Below are positions 29,644 to 38,354 of a DNA stretch of 64,000 bases, piece by piece (the first letter of the stretch is position 1; every line of letters begins with the position of its first letter). The position numbers and the translations under genes were made by a program. Location: assembly GCA_013373375.1 (NCBI GenBank), contig JABXHY010000040.1, forward strand, positions 45,205 to 109,204, in the 5' to 3' direction. The notes beneath the pieces were generated by a model, which made no database searches, was not told the DNA's origin, and saw nothing but the letters and a program-made list of their open reading frames with translations. This stretch comes from Gammaproteobacteria bacterium (lineage in GTDB: Bacteria > Pseudomonadota > Gammaproteobacteria > Enterobacterales > Kangiellaceae).

Positions 29644-29729
29644 GTTTCCTTGATTCCTTTCTATCTTGAACTTAACTAAAGTAGTTAATTCTTCCAACTA
29701 CGAAATCAGTTACTCTCAATGCATACGAA

Positions 29730-30827
29730 CTAACCTAACTCTTTGAGTAACGCTAAAGCTGTTTCTTCAATTTTTTTATCTATTTGTTCATCCGTAAAAT
29801 ATCGAATACCTTGAACATCGATTAAAATCCCGCCCTTTGTTAATGGAATAAATAACATTTTTCTATCCTTGAATGCTTCTCGACTGTTTAAAGAAATTTT
29901 CTCTCCATTTTTTTCGTAATGCTGGGTCCAACGCTTTACGCCATCGGCTCCAAGATAATGAACGTACACCGCCCCCCTTCTGTTACTGCTGAAAACGCAG
30001 CTGACACCATCTTCCTGAGGTCGCTCATTTTGCGAAGGTACAGAGTTAATCAGAATATTAGGAAAACTCCAGGCTACATCACCTTGCAGTAACTCGTAAG
30101 GTTTAGTGCTTTTAGCGACAGCGCAAATATCGACCGAAGGTCCTCCGACTAATTGGCTATTGGCGGCTTTTACATTGGTCGATTCCGCAATAGTTTGCAG
30201 TCGACCTAGCACTTTTTGTCCGATCCAAACATTCGCCTCCATTGTTGATTTATCATTATAAGGAATTTGGGTGCTGATCATCACCAATCGCTCACCCGCT
30301 TTAATCATTAAGTGATCACGCCCTTGCAAGGTCGCTTTCCATGAAACATCCCCCAGGCCGAAAGACTCTTCTACTTCAGGGGTAAACTCGCCTTTAATCT
30401 GCTGAACTTTAACCCAGCCAACCGGTGTGCCTTGATCAACCGATCGCCACTTACAAGAAACGAAAGGTGTTATAGGACGGTGATTAGGTAATTGCTGAGA
30501 AAATCCTTGTTGAGATAAATGCTGATCCGTTGGCAAGCCAATACTGGCTAACTCGGCATCGCTCAGCAGTTGACAGGGATCTAAATTTATCGAGTCTGGT
30601 AACGACTCTAATTCTATCGTTGGCACTTCTGCAATTGCAGCCGATTCAGTTTTACTTTGAGTTAATTCAGCTTTACTCTCGACAGAGTTTGATGATGTTG
30701 AGTTTGATAGCGCTGACTTTTGCTCAGCGTTATCTTTTGTTTCTGTCGAGTTGTCATTACAACCATAAGTAACAAAAATTCCTCCAAGCAAAATTAATAA
30801 AGCCTGTAAGTTTCTCCGGATTATCAC
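29730..30827 (-). CDS. Lipoprotein with DUF3558-like repeats
   Basis: A 365-residue lipoprotein from GTG 30827 (AGGAGA upstream), lipidated at Cys23 (FVTYGC), followed by a Ser/Thr/Glu-rich linker (24-75). The folded part looks like two related halves, each with a Cys pair: the first opens with DPCQLLSDAELASIG and contains VSCKWRS, the second has VDICAVAKS and VSCVFSS. The first motif resembles DUF3558, known mainly from actinobacterial lipoproteins; this assignment is tentative. Function unknown. Confidence 0.75.
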   Translation of the reverse strand: MIIRRNLQALLILLGGIFVTYGCNDNSTETKDNAEQKSALSNSTSSNSVESKAELTQSKTESAAIAEVPTIELESLPDSINLDPCQLLSDAELASIGLPTDQHLSQQGFSQQLPNHRPITPFVSCKWRSVDQGTPVGWVKVQQIKGEFTPEVEESFGLGDVSWKATLQGRDHLMIKAGERLVMISTQIPYNDKSTMEANVWIGQKVLGRLQTIAESTNVKAANSQLVGGPSVDICAVAKSTKPYELLQGDVAWSFPNILINSVPSQNERPQEDGVSCVFSSNRRGAVYVHYLGADGVKRWTQHYEKNGEKISLNSREAFKDRKMLFIPLTKGGILIDVQGIRYFTDEQIDKKIEETALALLKELG

Positions 30828-30943
30828 TTTAATTCTCCTGAATAATTCTAATCATTAGATATCTTTGATGATTGCAGGTGACCAATGTAGCTCGCTCAAA
30901 CTCTTTGCAAACCGCGATTATTACGTATGCGTAACCTATCACA

Positions 30944-31033
30944 TATTGTTTATAATCGACACGTTACTTATCATCGACATATTACTGATTATCAATATAT
31001 TACTGCTCATCGACTTATTACTGCTCACCGACA
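30944..31033. repeat. 18-bp imperfect tandem repeat, 5 copies
   Basis: Five 18-bp units begin at 30944, 30962, 30980, 30998 and 31016 (for example TATTACTGCTCATCGACT). They overlap the stop codon of the MopE-like gene at 31025 and continue past it. On the minus strand one frame of the repeat is open and would read as hexapeptide repeats, but not in the frame of the gene. Confidence 0.8.
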
Positions 31034-31513
31034 CATAGCTGAGATAAAACCATCACCATCTTTGTCGATATCGCCCACAGTGGTTGCATCGCAATCTTCA
31101 TCGATTCCGTTTGCGTCACATATTTCCGGATTTCCGGGAAAACGGTTTGGATCGCGGTCATCACAATCATCACCACCACATGAAAGTGCTTTATAACCGT
31201 CTCCATCTCGGTCTTCGCAGGGTCGTTCACATATTGCTTCTCGATTTATACAACGCCAACCGCGTTCACAAGGAAACAGTCCAGGCTTACACACACCGTA
31301 TTCTTTGATAATTTTTTGTTTATTATTTCGAACGCGAGTGACATGACATATCTCTTCGCCATTACAAAAAACACCATCACTACAATCGGTATTCGTTCGA
31401 CAACCTTCATAAATAATACCGTCATCGCTTGCTGCAAAAATCGAAGTAGCACTTAACAAGCTAACGATTAAACTAACAATCATTAATTGACTGACAATTT
31501 TTCTCGAAATCAT
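31025..31513 (-). CDS. Secreted MopE-like protein, probably truncated
   Basis: A 162-residue precursor with a signal peptide ending FAASDD. A Cys-rich segment (CRTNTDCSDGVFCNGEEIC) is followed by MopE-type putative metal-binding motifs: DRDGDGYKALSCGGDDCDDRD and a second start, DKDGDGFISAMC. The second motif breaks off at the stop codon just where the GGDDCDD part would follow, so the 3' end is probably lost or frameshifted; the stop lies in an 18-bp tandem repeat. Calcium or metal binding is by family only. It lies 11 bp downstream of the related gene, so one operon. Confidence 0.78.
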   Translation of the reverse strand: MISRKIVSQLMIVSLIVSLLSATSIFAASDDGIIYEGCRTNTDCSDGVFCNGEEICHVTRVRNNKQKIIKEYGVCKPGLFPCERGWRCINREAICERPCEDRDGDGYKALSCGGDDCDDRDPNRFPGNPEICDANGIDEDCDATTVGDIDKDGDGFISAMCR

Positions 31514-31524
31514 GTTGTTCTCCC

Positions 31525-32169
31525 TTAACCGTCGTTACCATCGCAATTTGCATCGATTCCATCACCTTCTACGTCCGATGCTCCAGGATATATTTGGATA
31601 TTCCGATCGTCGCAATCGTTACCTCGTGATGCATATCCGTCTTCTTCGTGACAGGCTAAAATTCGTTTATCAGGATCGCCCCATCCGTCACCGTCTGCAT
31701 CAAGAAACAGGTTAGCGGTTACGTTCTCATCCACATCGCCATCACAATCGTTATCGATCCCATCACACACTTCAGCTTGTCCCGGATTTACTGCAGTATC
31801 CATATCATTGCAATCGTAAGTTCCTACCCATTGATCATTTTGGCTACGTAGGCTGGTTTGCGCTTGCACTTTATTAGACGAACGTACGAGTTCCATGTCA
31901 CGAGCCTTAATACGATGCTGTTTCAACTTTTCCTTATAATTGGAATATTCAAGGGCATGACTGTTGAGTTCTTTACGTAAAGCATTTTGTTCTGCAATTG
32001 GTAGTACCGAAGGATTTTTTATTTGTGGATTTTTAATTTGCGGCTGATTTATTTTTGGGGAAGTGGGTTGATTGTTTTTCTTTATAGGCTCCGCTGCATT
32101 AACAGATAATAACAAGATACTTGCTGCAATGACCCCAACCGAAAAAAAAGGCTCCTTTATTAACTTCAT
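31525..32169 (-). CDS. Secreted MopE-like metal-binding-motif protein
   Basis: A 214-residue precursor with signal peptide (cut near VNAAEP), a Pro/Gln/Lys-rich linker with QIKNP repeats, a helical stretch (70-105), then two acidic Cys-containing repeats: YDCNDMDTAVNPG...DGIDNDCDGDVDE and DADGDGWGDP...GNDCDDRN...GDGIDANCDGN. This is the putative metal-binding motif (MopE, PF11617). Dense Asp loops suggest calcium binding and a role outside the cell. First gene of a two-gene operon. Confidence 0.85.
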   Translation of the reverse strand: MKLIKEPFFSVGVIAASILLLSVNAAEPIKKNNQPTSPKINQPQIKNPQIKNPSVLPIAEQNALRKELNSHALEYSNYKEKLKQHRIKARDMELVRSSNKVQAQTSLRSQNDQWVGTYDCNDMDTAVNPGQAEVCDGIDNDCDGDVDENVTANLFLDADGDGWGDPDKRILACHEEDGYASRGNDCDDRNIQIYPGASDVEGDGIDANCDGNDG

Positions 32170-32599
32170 AGCCGATCTCCTTTAGTTGATATAGATAATA
32201 GGATGATGATTTTCATTCACTACTATTCGAAACAATCGACTACTGGGCAACTTATCATCTTCAACACTAATTACTTACACCGACTTTTAGTTCCCTGTTA
32301 CAGTAATTAATCACAGAAGCGCCTCCTGACTGCTTTGAGCAGTGTAACTGCTTTCTTCTAGTTTGCAAAATATGAGATAAAGTCACCGTGTTACAGTTCA
32401 CACTAACAAAAGACAAAGCTAGACTGGTGCAAGTGCAGAGCAGCAAGAGTGACTCACTAACATTAACACTTAAGTGCAATCCAAGAGTATTTCGAACAAA
32501 AAAGGTTATTAACCTTAGTAGCAAAGATTCTTGGTAGAAAAGTTTCTTGGTATCAAAAATGTCAACAACATTCAGAACAAGTGTCATTATCCAGTCAAA
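32170..32599. other. Intergenic region
   Basis: This is 430 bp between the amidase stop and the MopE-like gene start, which must hold the promoter of the MopE pair. A 106-codon minus-strand frame at 32267-32587 has Leu/Ser/Cys-rich composition and no motif or good ribosome-binding site, so I do not call it a gene. Confidence 0.4.
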
Positions 32600-33220
32600 T
32601 TAAGAGGTTTCCTCCAAAAACTCTATCACTTCTGGATGATTCAAAAACTGATCGAGTTCATCTCTAGCATTATTAAAATAAGTGCGATGTGTTCTTATCA
32701 ATTGTATTGCTTCAGAAAGTTTTGCTGGATCGACCAAGCTTACATCATCCTGGCACTTACCAATTTTCTCACGCAATTTGTTCATATCTATTTTTATACC
32801 TGGACAGGTTTTAGTAGTTCGATAATTAGGCTCTACGAGTCCTTTTTGAATGAGATCGTTAATTTCTCGATGACCGATAACATTATTCAATGAAATCGCA
32901 TACTTTTGCATTAATTGATGAACTAATGTTTCTAAAGATGAGTACTGTGCTTCAGTAAAGTCAGAATGATCACCATGTCCGACACAGCAGATACCTAACG
33001 ACTTGCTATTGATACCTAACGTATGGGCACCAACAACATTTTCTACTCTACCGACTTCTACTTTGCCGTCAGGCTTACTATCATGCTTATCATTTAGAAT
33101 AACAAAATGATAACCAATACCACTCCAGCCTCGCGCTTTATGCCACTCATCGATTCGCGACGCATCACAGTTACTTCCCTTAAAAGCGGCAGTATGAATA
33201 ACAATATACTCAGGCGTCAT
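32600..33220 (-). CDS. N-acetylmuramoyl-L-alanine amidase (amidase_2/PGRP type)
   Basis: A 206-residue zinc amidase. Zinc ligands fit His9 (IVIHTA), His117 (VIGHREIND) and Cys139 (KTCPG), the T7-lysozyme/PGRP layout; SGIGYHFVI near 33-41 gives the catalytic Tyr. It cuts between MurNAc and L-Ala. No signal peptide is present, as in phage endolysins, yet no phage gene lies nearby. The last 60 residues (after GKCQDD) are helical and of unknown role. It could be a domesticated endolysin or an effector released by lysis. Confidence 0.88.
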   Translation of the reverse strand: MTPEYIVIHTAAFKGSNCDASRIDEWHKARGWSGIGYHFVILNDKHDSKPDGKVEVGRVENVVGAHTLGINSKSLGICCVGHGDHSDFTEAQYSSLETLVHQLMQKYAISLNNVIGHREINDLIQKGLVEPNYRTTKTCPGIKIDMNKLREKIGKCQDDVSLVDPAKLSEAIQLIRTHRTYFNNARDELDQFLNHPEVIEFLEETS

Positions 33221-33508
33221 AGTAATTCTCCTTATTACATTATTTCTCGAGGTTCCCTATATTGAGTTTAAAAGGAATAGTGCTTTGTTACTAACCAGAT
33301 TTTGAGATATTGTGTTAAGAATTGATTAGACAGAATCACCTTAGAAACGTTTGTTTCTTCAGGAAGATTGCATATAACCTATCGAACATAATCAGACTCG
33401 CTTAGATAATTGATCGGTAGATTTACTCGACATCATTGGTTAATTTGATTTGACTAGGAAAATAGTGAAATATTGAGTTCATTTCACATACATTTGGAAT
33501 CTAATAAT

Positions 33509-33949
33509 ATGAAAGGATCGTGTCTTTGCGGAGCTGTTAACTTTGTTATTTCAACCAAAATAACAGGGTTATATCAATGCCACTGTCAACTTTGCCAAAA
33601 ACAATCGGGCTCAACCTCAAATACAGCCACCATTGTGAAAGACAGATATTTCGAGTGGCTTACTGGCGAAGACTCCATTTCGAAATGGAAGAAAACTTCA
33701 GGCTTTACCTCTGATTTTTGTAAAACCTGCGGATGTCCAGTGCCAAATAGACTCAGAGATACGCCTTATTATTGGATCCCAATGGGGCTAATTGATTCAG
33801 ATGAGCAGTCGAGTTTTGAAGAGGTAAAAATTTCCAGTCATATTTGCTGCCACTCAAAAGCTCTTTGGGATCGACTTCCAGAATCAGGAACGCACTATGA
33901 CGACATGCCCGATGATCTCGATAGCTTTATTTCGATGCTCTCTGAGTAA
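33509..33949 (+). CDS. GFA family (glutathione-dependent formaldehyde-activating-like) protein
   Basis: A 146-residue zinc protein with the GFA pattern: CLCGAVNF at the N-terminus, CHCQLCQKQSGS near 28 and CKTCGCPVPNR near 71. The Cys residues bind two zinc ions in the Gfa fold. True Gfa activity is rare in this broad family, so the substrate is unknown. I chose ATG 33509, which gives the family N-terminus MKGSCLCG; a TTG at 33473 is in frame but unlikely. Confidence 0.88.
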   Translation: MKGSCLCGAVNFVISTKITGLYQCHCQLCQKQSGSTSNTATIVKDRYFEWLTGEDSISKWKKTSGFTSDFCKTCGCPVPNRLRDTPYYWIPMGLIDSDEQSSFEEVKISSHICCHSKALWDRLPESGTHYDDMPDDLDSFISMLSE

Positions 33950-33954
33950 AATAC

Positions 33955-34344
33955 TCAAACCAAGGTTGGTGGTGATTTAAACCACTGTTGAACTTGTGCT
34001 TCTTCAAAAAATATTCGAACTCTAATGGCAGGGCTGTGGACGCAGAAACGGAAAAAACTCGCATTGTCGATTGCCTGAAATGAATCAATTAGCATCGCAA
34101 CACGACCTTTAAATAACGATTCATTTGCTAGAATAAAATCAGCAATCTCATAAACATCTTTTTCAGTCAAATTGCAGTTAGATTCTCTTAAGTCAAAAAA
34201 AATATCCAAAGTAGAATCTTCTTTAAGGTGTAGCAATATGTCTTTTAAGGCATGAAAGGTATGACCAGCATCGAAATCTCCGGAGAGATTTAGCTTTACA
34301 AACTCAACTCCCTTAAGAACTCTCAATTGTGTCATGTTTGACAT
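33955..34344 (-). CDS. STAS/SpoIIAA-like domain protein
   Basis: A 129-residue protein whose strand-helix alternation fits a SpoIIAA/STAS-like domain: VEFVKLNLSGDFDAGHTFHAL, then LDIFFDLRESNCNLTE, GRVAMLIDSFQAI and a final VRIFFEEAQVQQWF. No conserved phosphorylatable Ser can be assigned. ATG 34344 has AGAG upstream; ATG 34335 is also possible. Convergent with the GFA gene. Confidence 0.55.
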   Translation of the reverse strand: MSNMTQLRVLKGVEFVKLNLSGDFDAGHTFHALKDILLHLKEDSTLDIFFDLRESNCNLTEKDVYEIADFILANESLFKGRVAMLIDSFQAIDNASFFRFCVHSPAIRVRIFFEEAQVQQWFKSPPTLV

Positions 34345-34566
34345 TCGCTCTGGGATAACGGCCTTTCATTATTCTAGTATCAGTTACCGGTTTAGTCCAC
34401 TTCATAAACTCTGTGCGATCCAATTAAGGACATCAAGGTCACAATTGATAATTAATAAGGCTCGATAAACTGTTTTCAATAAACATTGGTAATGGTTGTT
34501 TGGCTTGAAAAGTCAGTTATACTACTTTTACAAATAAAAGATGCAGTTTTTATAAGAGATATTTCA

Positions 34567-35469
34567 ATGAGTCGTGAATCGGAACCAAAAATTATCATCG
34601 ATGACGAAGAATCTGTTTCAGAAGAAACAACAAAAACACATCGTGAGACAGAACGGGAAGAAGAAGAAAGAAAGTTTCAAAATGTTATTGTAAAGCGTGT
34701 CGACGAATCTTTACGACATCCCGATGATATTTTAGAACGCACTATCGAAGAAGGCGAAGAGCAACTTCGTCGTTCATTTTTGTCATTACTCATATCTTCT
34801 GCCGCGGCTTCTATGATTTTATGTTTTACTGTTATGGCAGTTGCAATAGCAACGGGTATCACCAAAGACATGTCCGAAGCATCAGCCAGGTTACTAGTGG
34901 CAGCTGTCTATCCTCTGGGTTTTATACTCACCATTTTGTCAGGTACTCAGCTATTCACTGAACATACCGCAACAGCCGTTTATCCCGTCCTGGATAAACG
35001 AAGCGACTACGGCGCTCTACTTCGCCTTTGGGGTATCGTTATTCTTGGCAATCTTATTGGAGCTTTAATTGGCGCAAGCTTTCTGGTTGCTGCAGACAAT
35101 GTTATTAAAGCGAAAGAAAGTTACATTGCCATTGGCCATCATCTGGTCGATATTTCTGCATTTGATTTATTAATCAGCTCGTTACTTGCAGGCTGGCTTA
35201 TGGCATTAGGCGCCTGGTTATTGCGCTCTAGCTCTAACACAGTAGCTCAAATATTATGTATCTTCATTGTAACCTTTTTGATTGGACTTGGGGGACTGCA
35301 TCACTCAATTGCGGGGTCAGTCGAAATTTTCGCAGCAAGTATGATCGGTGACGATTTTACCGCTACCGATATATTTCGTTTTATCGGATTAGCTTTAGGT
35401 GGTAATTTAATTGGCGGAAGTATTTTTGTTGGTGCGTTAAATTACACCCACATTAGAAGAACTCAGTAG
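34567..35469 (+). CDS. Formate/nitrite transporter (FNT) family protein
   Basis: A 300-residue protein: a charged cytosolic N-terminus of about 75 residues with a Glu-rich coiled segment, then six hydrophobic helices typical of FNT channels, including PLGFILTILSGTQLFTEHTA near 120 and GGLHHSIAGSVE near 235. Family members pass formate, nitrite or hydrosulfide; the long acidic extension is also seen in FNT-like proteins of unknown substrate. ATG 34567 (GAGAT upstream) is chosen over ATG 34486 because it starts the soluble domain. Confidence 0.85.
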   Translation: MSRESEPKIIIDDEESVSEETTKTHRETEREEEERKFQNVIVKRVDESLRHPDDILERTIEEGEEQLRRSFLSLLISSAAASMILCFTVMAVAIATGITKDMSEASARLLVAAVYPLGFILTILSGTQLFTEHTATAVYPVLDKRSDYGALLRLWGIVILGNLIGALIGASFLVAADNVIKAKESYIAIGHHLVDISAFDLLISSLLAGWLMALGAWLLRSSSNTVAQILCIFIVTFLIGLGGLHHSIAGSVEIFAASMIGDDFTATDIFRFIGLALGGNLIGGSIFVGALNYTHIRRTQ

Positions 35470-35493
35470 AGATAAAGCAGGAACTTAACAGAA

Positions 35494-35949
35494 GTGAGTC
35501 ACATAATAATAAAAACCGCCATGCTGCTCGCGATGTTGCTGGCGCTTGCGGGCTGTCAAAGTAGTATCTTTGGTGATGACTGCTTAAGGAATAAAACATT
35601 AGCGCAAGAAAACTATCGACCAACACCTGATAGCACTCAACAAAATAGGAATCAGGAAGGCATAAAACAAGTAGCTGAACCGTTAGCCATTGCTGAGCCT
35701 CAATACCCTCGTAATGCTTATCAGTGTGGCATTGAGGGCTGGGTTCAATTTGAAGTAACCGTAAAAACTGATGGGTATGTCAAAGACATTAATATATTGG
35801 ATAGTTCGCCAGACCGCACATTTGTTCAAGAAGCTCGAAAAGCTGTGAATAAATGGCGTTTCAAACCTGCTAAAAACGATAAAGATGAGTGGGTAGAAAG
35901 TACCTTTATCTTCGCCATTGAATTTAAGCTTCCAGATCCTTTGCAGTAG
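35494..35949 (+). CDS. Lipoprotein with TonB C-terminal domain
   Basis: A 151-residue precursor from GTG 35494 with lipobox ALAGC (Cys21). After a short linker it has a TonB_C domain: PQYPRNAYQCGIEGWVQFEVTV, GYVKDINILDSSPDRTF and KAVNKWRFKPA. Unlike TonB it lacks an inner-membrane helix and a Pro-rich spacer, so it cannot transduce energy in the usual way; it may be an envelope adaptor or receptor competitor. It lies 24 bp after the FNT gene and may be co-transcribed. Confidence 0.85.
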   Translation: MSHIIIKTAMLLAMLLALAGCQSSIFGDDCLRNKTLAQENYRPTPDSTQQNRNQEGIKQVAEPLAIAEPQYPRNAYQCGIEGWVQFEVTVKTDGYVKDINILDSSPDRTFVQEARKAVNKWRFKPAKNDKDEWVESTFIFAIEFKLPDPLQ

Positions 35950-35995
35950 TCGTATCAATTAATAGTTAGACATTTATACATTAGACATTTAAATT

Positions 35996-36796
35996 TTGAA
36001 AACCTTTATAAAAGAACTCTGGCACTTTGGATTAAAACAGGCTTATGCCTGTATTTTTGGCGGCTATTTATTAGCGGTTATGATCATCACCAGTTACTGG
36101 TATCCGTTAGAAGCCATCCATCGATATGATTTTATATTTCTTGCGGCTATCGCATTTCAAATATTTTTACTGGTAACAAAACTGGAAACACTACGCGAGT
36201 CAGTTGTGATTATCGTATTTCACCTTGTCGCAACAGTAATGGAGTTATTCAAAACGTCTGATGCCATTGGTTCTTGGCATTATCCTGAAGAATATGTATT
36301 TGGTATTGCCAATGTTCCGCTGTTTACTGGTTTTATGTACAGTGCAGTTGGCAGCTATTTAGCCAGAGTTTGGCGAATTTTTGATTTTCAATATTCGCAC
36401 TACCCTTCTCGAGCTTCGACTATTGTTTTAGTCACACTCATTTATATTAATTTTTTTACGCATCATTATATCTGGGATTTTCGCTGGGTATTACTGGCCG
36501 TTACTATAGTACTATTCTTTCGAACCAATATTTACTTTAGGGTCATCAATCAGTATCGCCACATGCCTTTACTTATTGGTTGGTTTTTAGTTGCAATGTT
36601 TATCTGGTTTGCAGAAAACATTGCAACCTTTACCAATATCTGGCTTTATCCCAATCAATCAGAACAATGGGCCATGGTGTCATGGGCAAAATTATCGTCT
36701 TGGTATTTATTGATGTTGCTTAGCTTTGTGCTAGTGTCATTAATTAATAACCTCAAATTAAAAACGACAACACAAACAATAACAGAAACGACTTGA
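35996..36796 (+). CDS. DUF817 family membrane protein
   Basis: A 266-residue polytopic protein with 8 or so hydrophobic helices and the DUF817 hallmarks: [48 protein letters not shown] and HHYIWDFRW. Function unknown; conserved charged residues in the helices suggest an enzyme or transporter. The start is TTG 35996 without a convincing ribosome-binding site. It follows the TonB-C lipoprotein by 46 bp on the same strand. Confidence 0.85.
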   Translation: MKTFIKELWHFGLKQAYACIFGGYLLAVMIITSYWYPLEAIHRYDFIFLAAIAFQIFLLVTKLETLRESVVIIVFHLVATVMELFKTSDAIGSWHYPEEYVFGIANVPLFTGFMYSAVGSYLARVWRIFDFQYSHYPSRASTIVLVTLIYINFFTHHYIWDFRWVLLAVTIVLFFRTNIYFRVINQYRHMPLLIGWFLVAMFIWFAENIATFTNIWLYPNQSEQWAMVSWAKLSSWYLLMLLSFVLVSLINNLKLKTTTQTITETT

Positions 36797-36905
36797 TGGA
36801 TGCAGTTTTACATCCATCAAAAGAGGTTCACTTCAGTTCTGAACTTTGTTTGGTTTGATGTGATGCCGATTTGTATGTTCGTTACGGTGCTCAATCAAGC
36901 TTATA

Positions 36906-36985
36906 GCAATACGATTGCCGTCCTTACAAAAATGGCAACTCAGATTCTTGTAGTTTCCAAGAGCCGCAAAGTGGTCGTTAGCTTT
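36906..36985. repeat. Interspersed intergenic repeat, copy 1
   Basis: Positions 36906-36938 match 44416-44448 at 31 of 33 bases (starting GCAATACGATTGCCGTCC). Looser similarity continues to about 36985, with shared GTTTC, CGCAAA and AAGTGGTC blocks. The first 13 bases form a small hairpin (GCAAT-ACG-ATTGC). It lies between the DUF817 gene and the convergent hydrolase gene. Confidence 0.7.
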
Positions 36986-37007
36986 TGATCGGTTGCAATA
37001 CAATTTT

Positions 37008-38354
37008 CTAAAGCTTCGCTAACCATTCTATCGTTTTATTCCCTATTCTCTCGTCAAACTTGCCGTTCGGCTCTATCGGATTAAACGCCCCGCTTTCTCG
37101 TGCAGACTGATACTCCTGTTGATTCTTGTAACGCATAAACGCATGCTCTGCACCTTCAAGAACCAAGGCCAGGCTCTTGTTATTTTTATTAACGTTAACA
37201 ACTTGCTCAGTCCAACTCGGTTCTATTGCTTGAATATCTAGACTACCGTAAATCATTAAAACGGGAGCAGAAATGTTTTGCCAGAGTTCAGAGAAGTTAT
37301 ATCCGTTTAAGGACCGAAAGAATGAATAGTGACGAGTAAAGTATCGATCTCCGTCTACAGTAACTAGTCCGGCTTCTATTGCTCGTTTCGTATCCGAATT
37401 ATCGACGATATCATTCCACGGAGTATTGGTATTTAGTAACAAATTTAAGAAAGGCGTAATTAATTCGACGTTGTTTTTTGCTTGCTCCGGAGACACGCCA
37501 AAATGCTTTACTGACTGCACTTGATAGATATCGAGCATGTAGTCGTACCAGTTTTTATACACACCACCATAGCCAATAACACCAGCTACTTTTTCTTTAT
37601 TTCCAAGAACGCCAGCATGTAGCATACCTAACGAGTGACCCCAAATATAAATTCGATCTTTATCAACAGCTTTATGCTGCTTTAGCATTCGTAAGCCACT
37701 TAAAAAAGCATTATTTTCTTCTTCGAAGCTTATATCGGCACAGCCTTTCACCGATTGACTATCTCCAATACCTGGCTTTTCCATTCGAAATACCTGATAC
37801 CCAGCTTCTACAAATTGATTAACCAATTGTAGCGTGGTGACATTAGGCATCATTCCATAATCGATACTGCTACAGGTATAGCCTTGAATGAAAAAGATCG
37901 TCGGTGCTGCCTCATCCTCTTCGATACTCAATGGAGTATGTATAATCGAACGAAGTCGATCTTTACCATGTTCGACAACACCGTATTTAACTCGAGCAAT
38001 GTCGCTTGTTTCTTTAGGCCTTGCTAGCATCTTGCCAGACAAAATTTGTGGCTCACCGTCTCTAATAACACTTACCTTTAAGGTTGAACCAGCTGCGTTT
38101 TCTTGTACAACTGTCAATACATTGCTAAAGCTGTTTATCTTTAGATCGTTAACCTTAACAAGTTTATCGCCGACTTTTAATCCTAATTGGCTCGCTGTGC
38201 TAGAAGGCACAATACGTTGAATTACGACCTCTCCATTTTCTTCGGTTGACTCGGGCGCAATACCGAAAAACCCTGATCTTGGCAGATCAGCACTCATCAC
38301 TTGCACAGTCATTATCACTACGCTAAATAGTAAAATTGTCTTTTTACAATGCAC
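37008..38354 (-). CDS. PDZ domain-alpha/beta hydrolase fusion, secreted
   Basis: A 448-residue precursor from GTG 38354 with signal peptide (cut near VMSAD). Residues 25-110 are a PDZ-like domain (FFGIAPES, ASQLGLKVGDKLVKVNDLKI). The rest is an alpha/beta hydrolase: FFIQGYTCSS loop, nucleophile elbow WGHSLGM, acid IYGSLDIQ and base GAEHAF. It probably acts on an ester or peptide-like substrate in the periplasm. It overlaps the DUF885 gene by 11 bp, with AAGGAG in the overlap, so the two are one operon with coupled translation. Confidence 0.88.
   Translation of the reverse strand: MHCKKTILLFSVVIMTVQVMSADLPRSGFFGIAPESTEENGEVVIQRIVPSSTASQLGLKVGDKLVKVNDLKINSFSNVLTVVQENAAGSTLKVSVIRDGEPQILSGKMLARPKETSDIARVKYGVVEHGKDRLRSIIHTPLSIEEDEAAPTIFFIQGYTCSSIDYGMMPNVTTLQLVNQFVEAGYQVFRMEKPGIGDSQSVKGCADISFEEENNAFLSGLRMLKQHKAVDKDRIYIWGHSLGMLHAGVLGNKEKVAGVIGYGGVYKNWYDYMLDIYQVQSVKHFGVSPEQAKNNVELITPFLNLLLNTNTPWNDIVDNSDTKRAIEAGLVTVDGDRYFTRHYSFFRSLNGYNFSELWQNISAPVLMIYGSLDIQAIEPSWTEQVVNVNKNNKSLALVLEGAEHAFMRYKNQQEYQSARESGAFNPIEPNGKFDERIGNKTIEWLAKL

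Larger units (their letters stand above)
28942..29729. other. AT-rich intergenic region with hairpins
   Basis: This is 788 bp without a credible gene. It holds a terminator for the 29730 gene (29611-29643), a perfect 15-bp hairpin (29410-29445) and a 10-bp inverted repeat, AAATTGAAAT at 29252 with its complement at 29274. The rest is AT-rich and looks like a long 5' region of the 27199-28941 gene. Confidence 0.5.

Noticed and set aside
30944..31033. CRISPR array
   Set aside because: The units are contiguous 18-bp repeats with no spacers.
32267..32587. 106-codon minus-strand frame as a gene
   Set aside because: Leu/Ser-rich composition, no motif, no convincing start, and it covers the likely promoter of the MopE pair.
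32600..33220. Prophage lysis module
   Set aside because: Only the amidase is present; neighbours are ordinary chromosomal genes.
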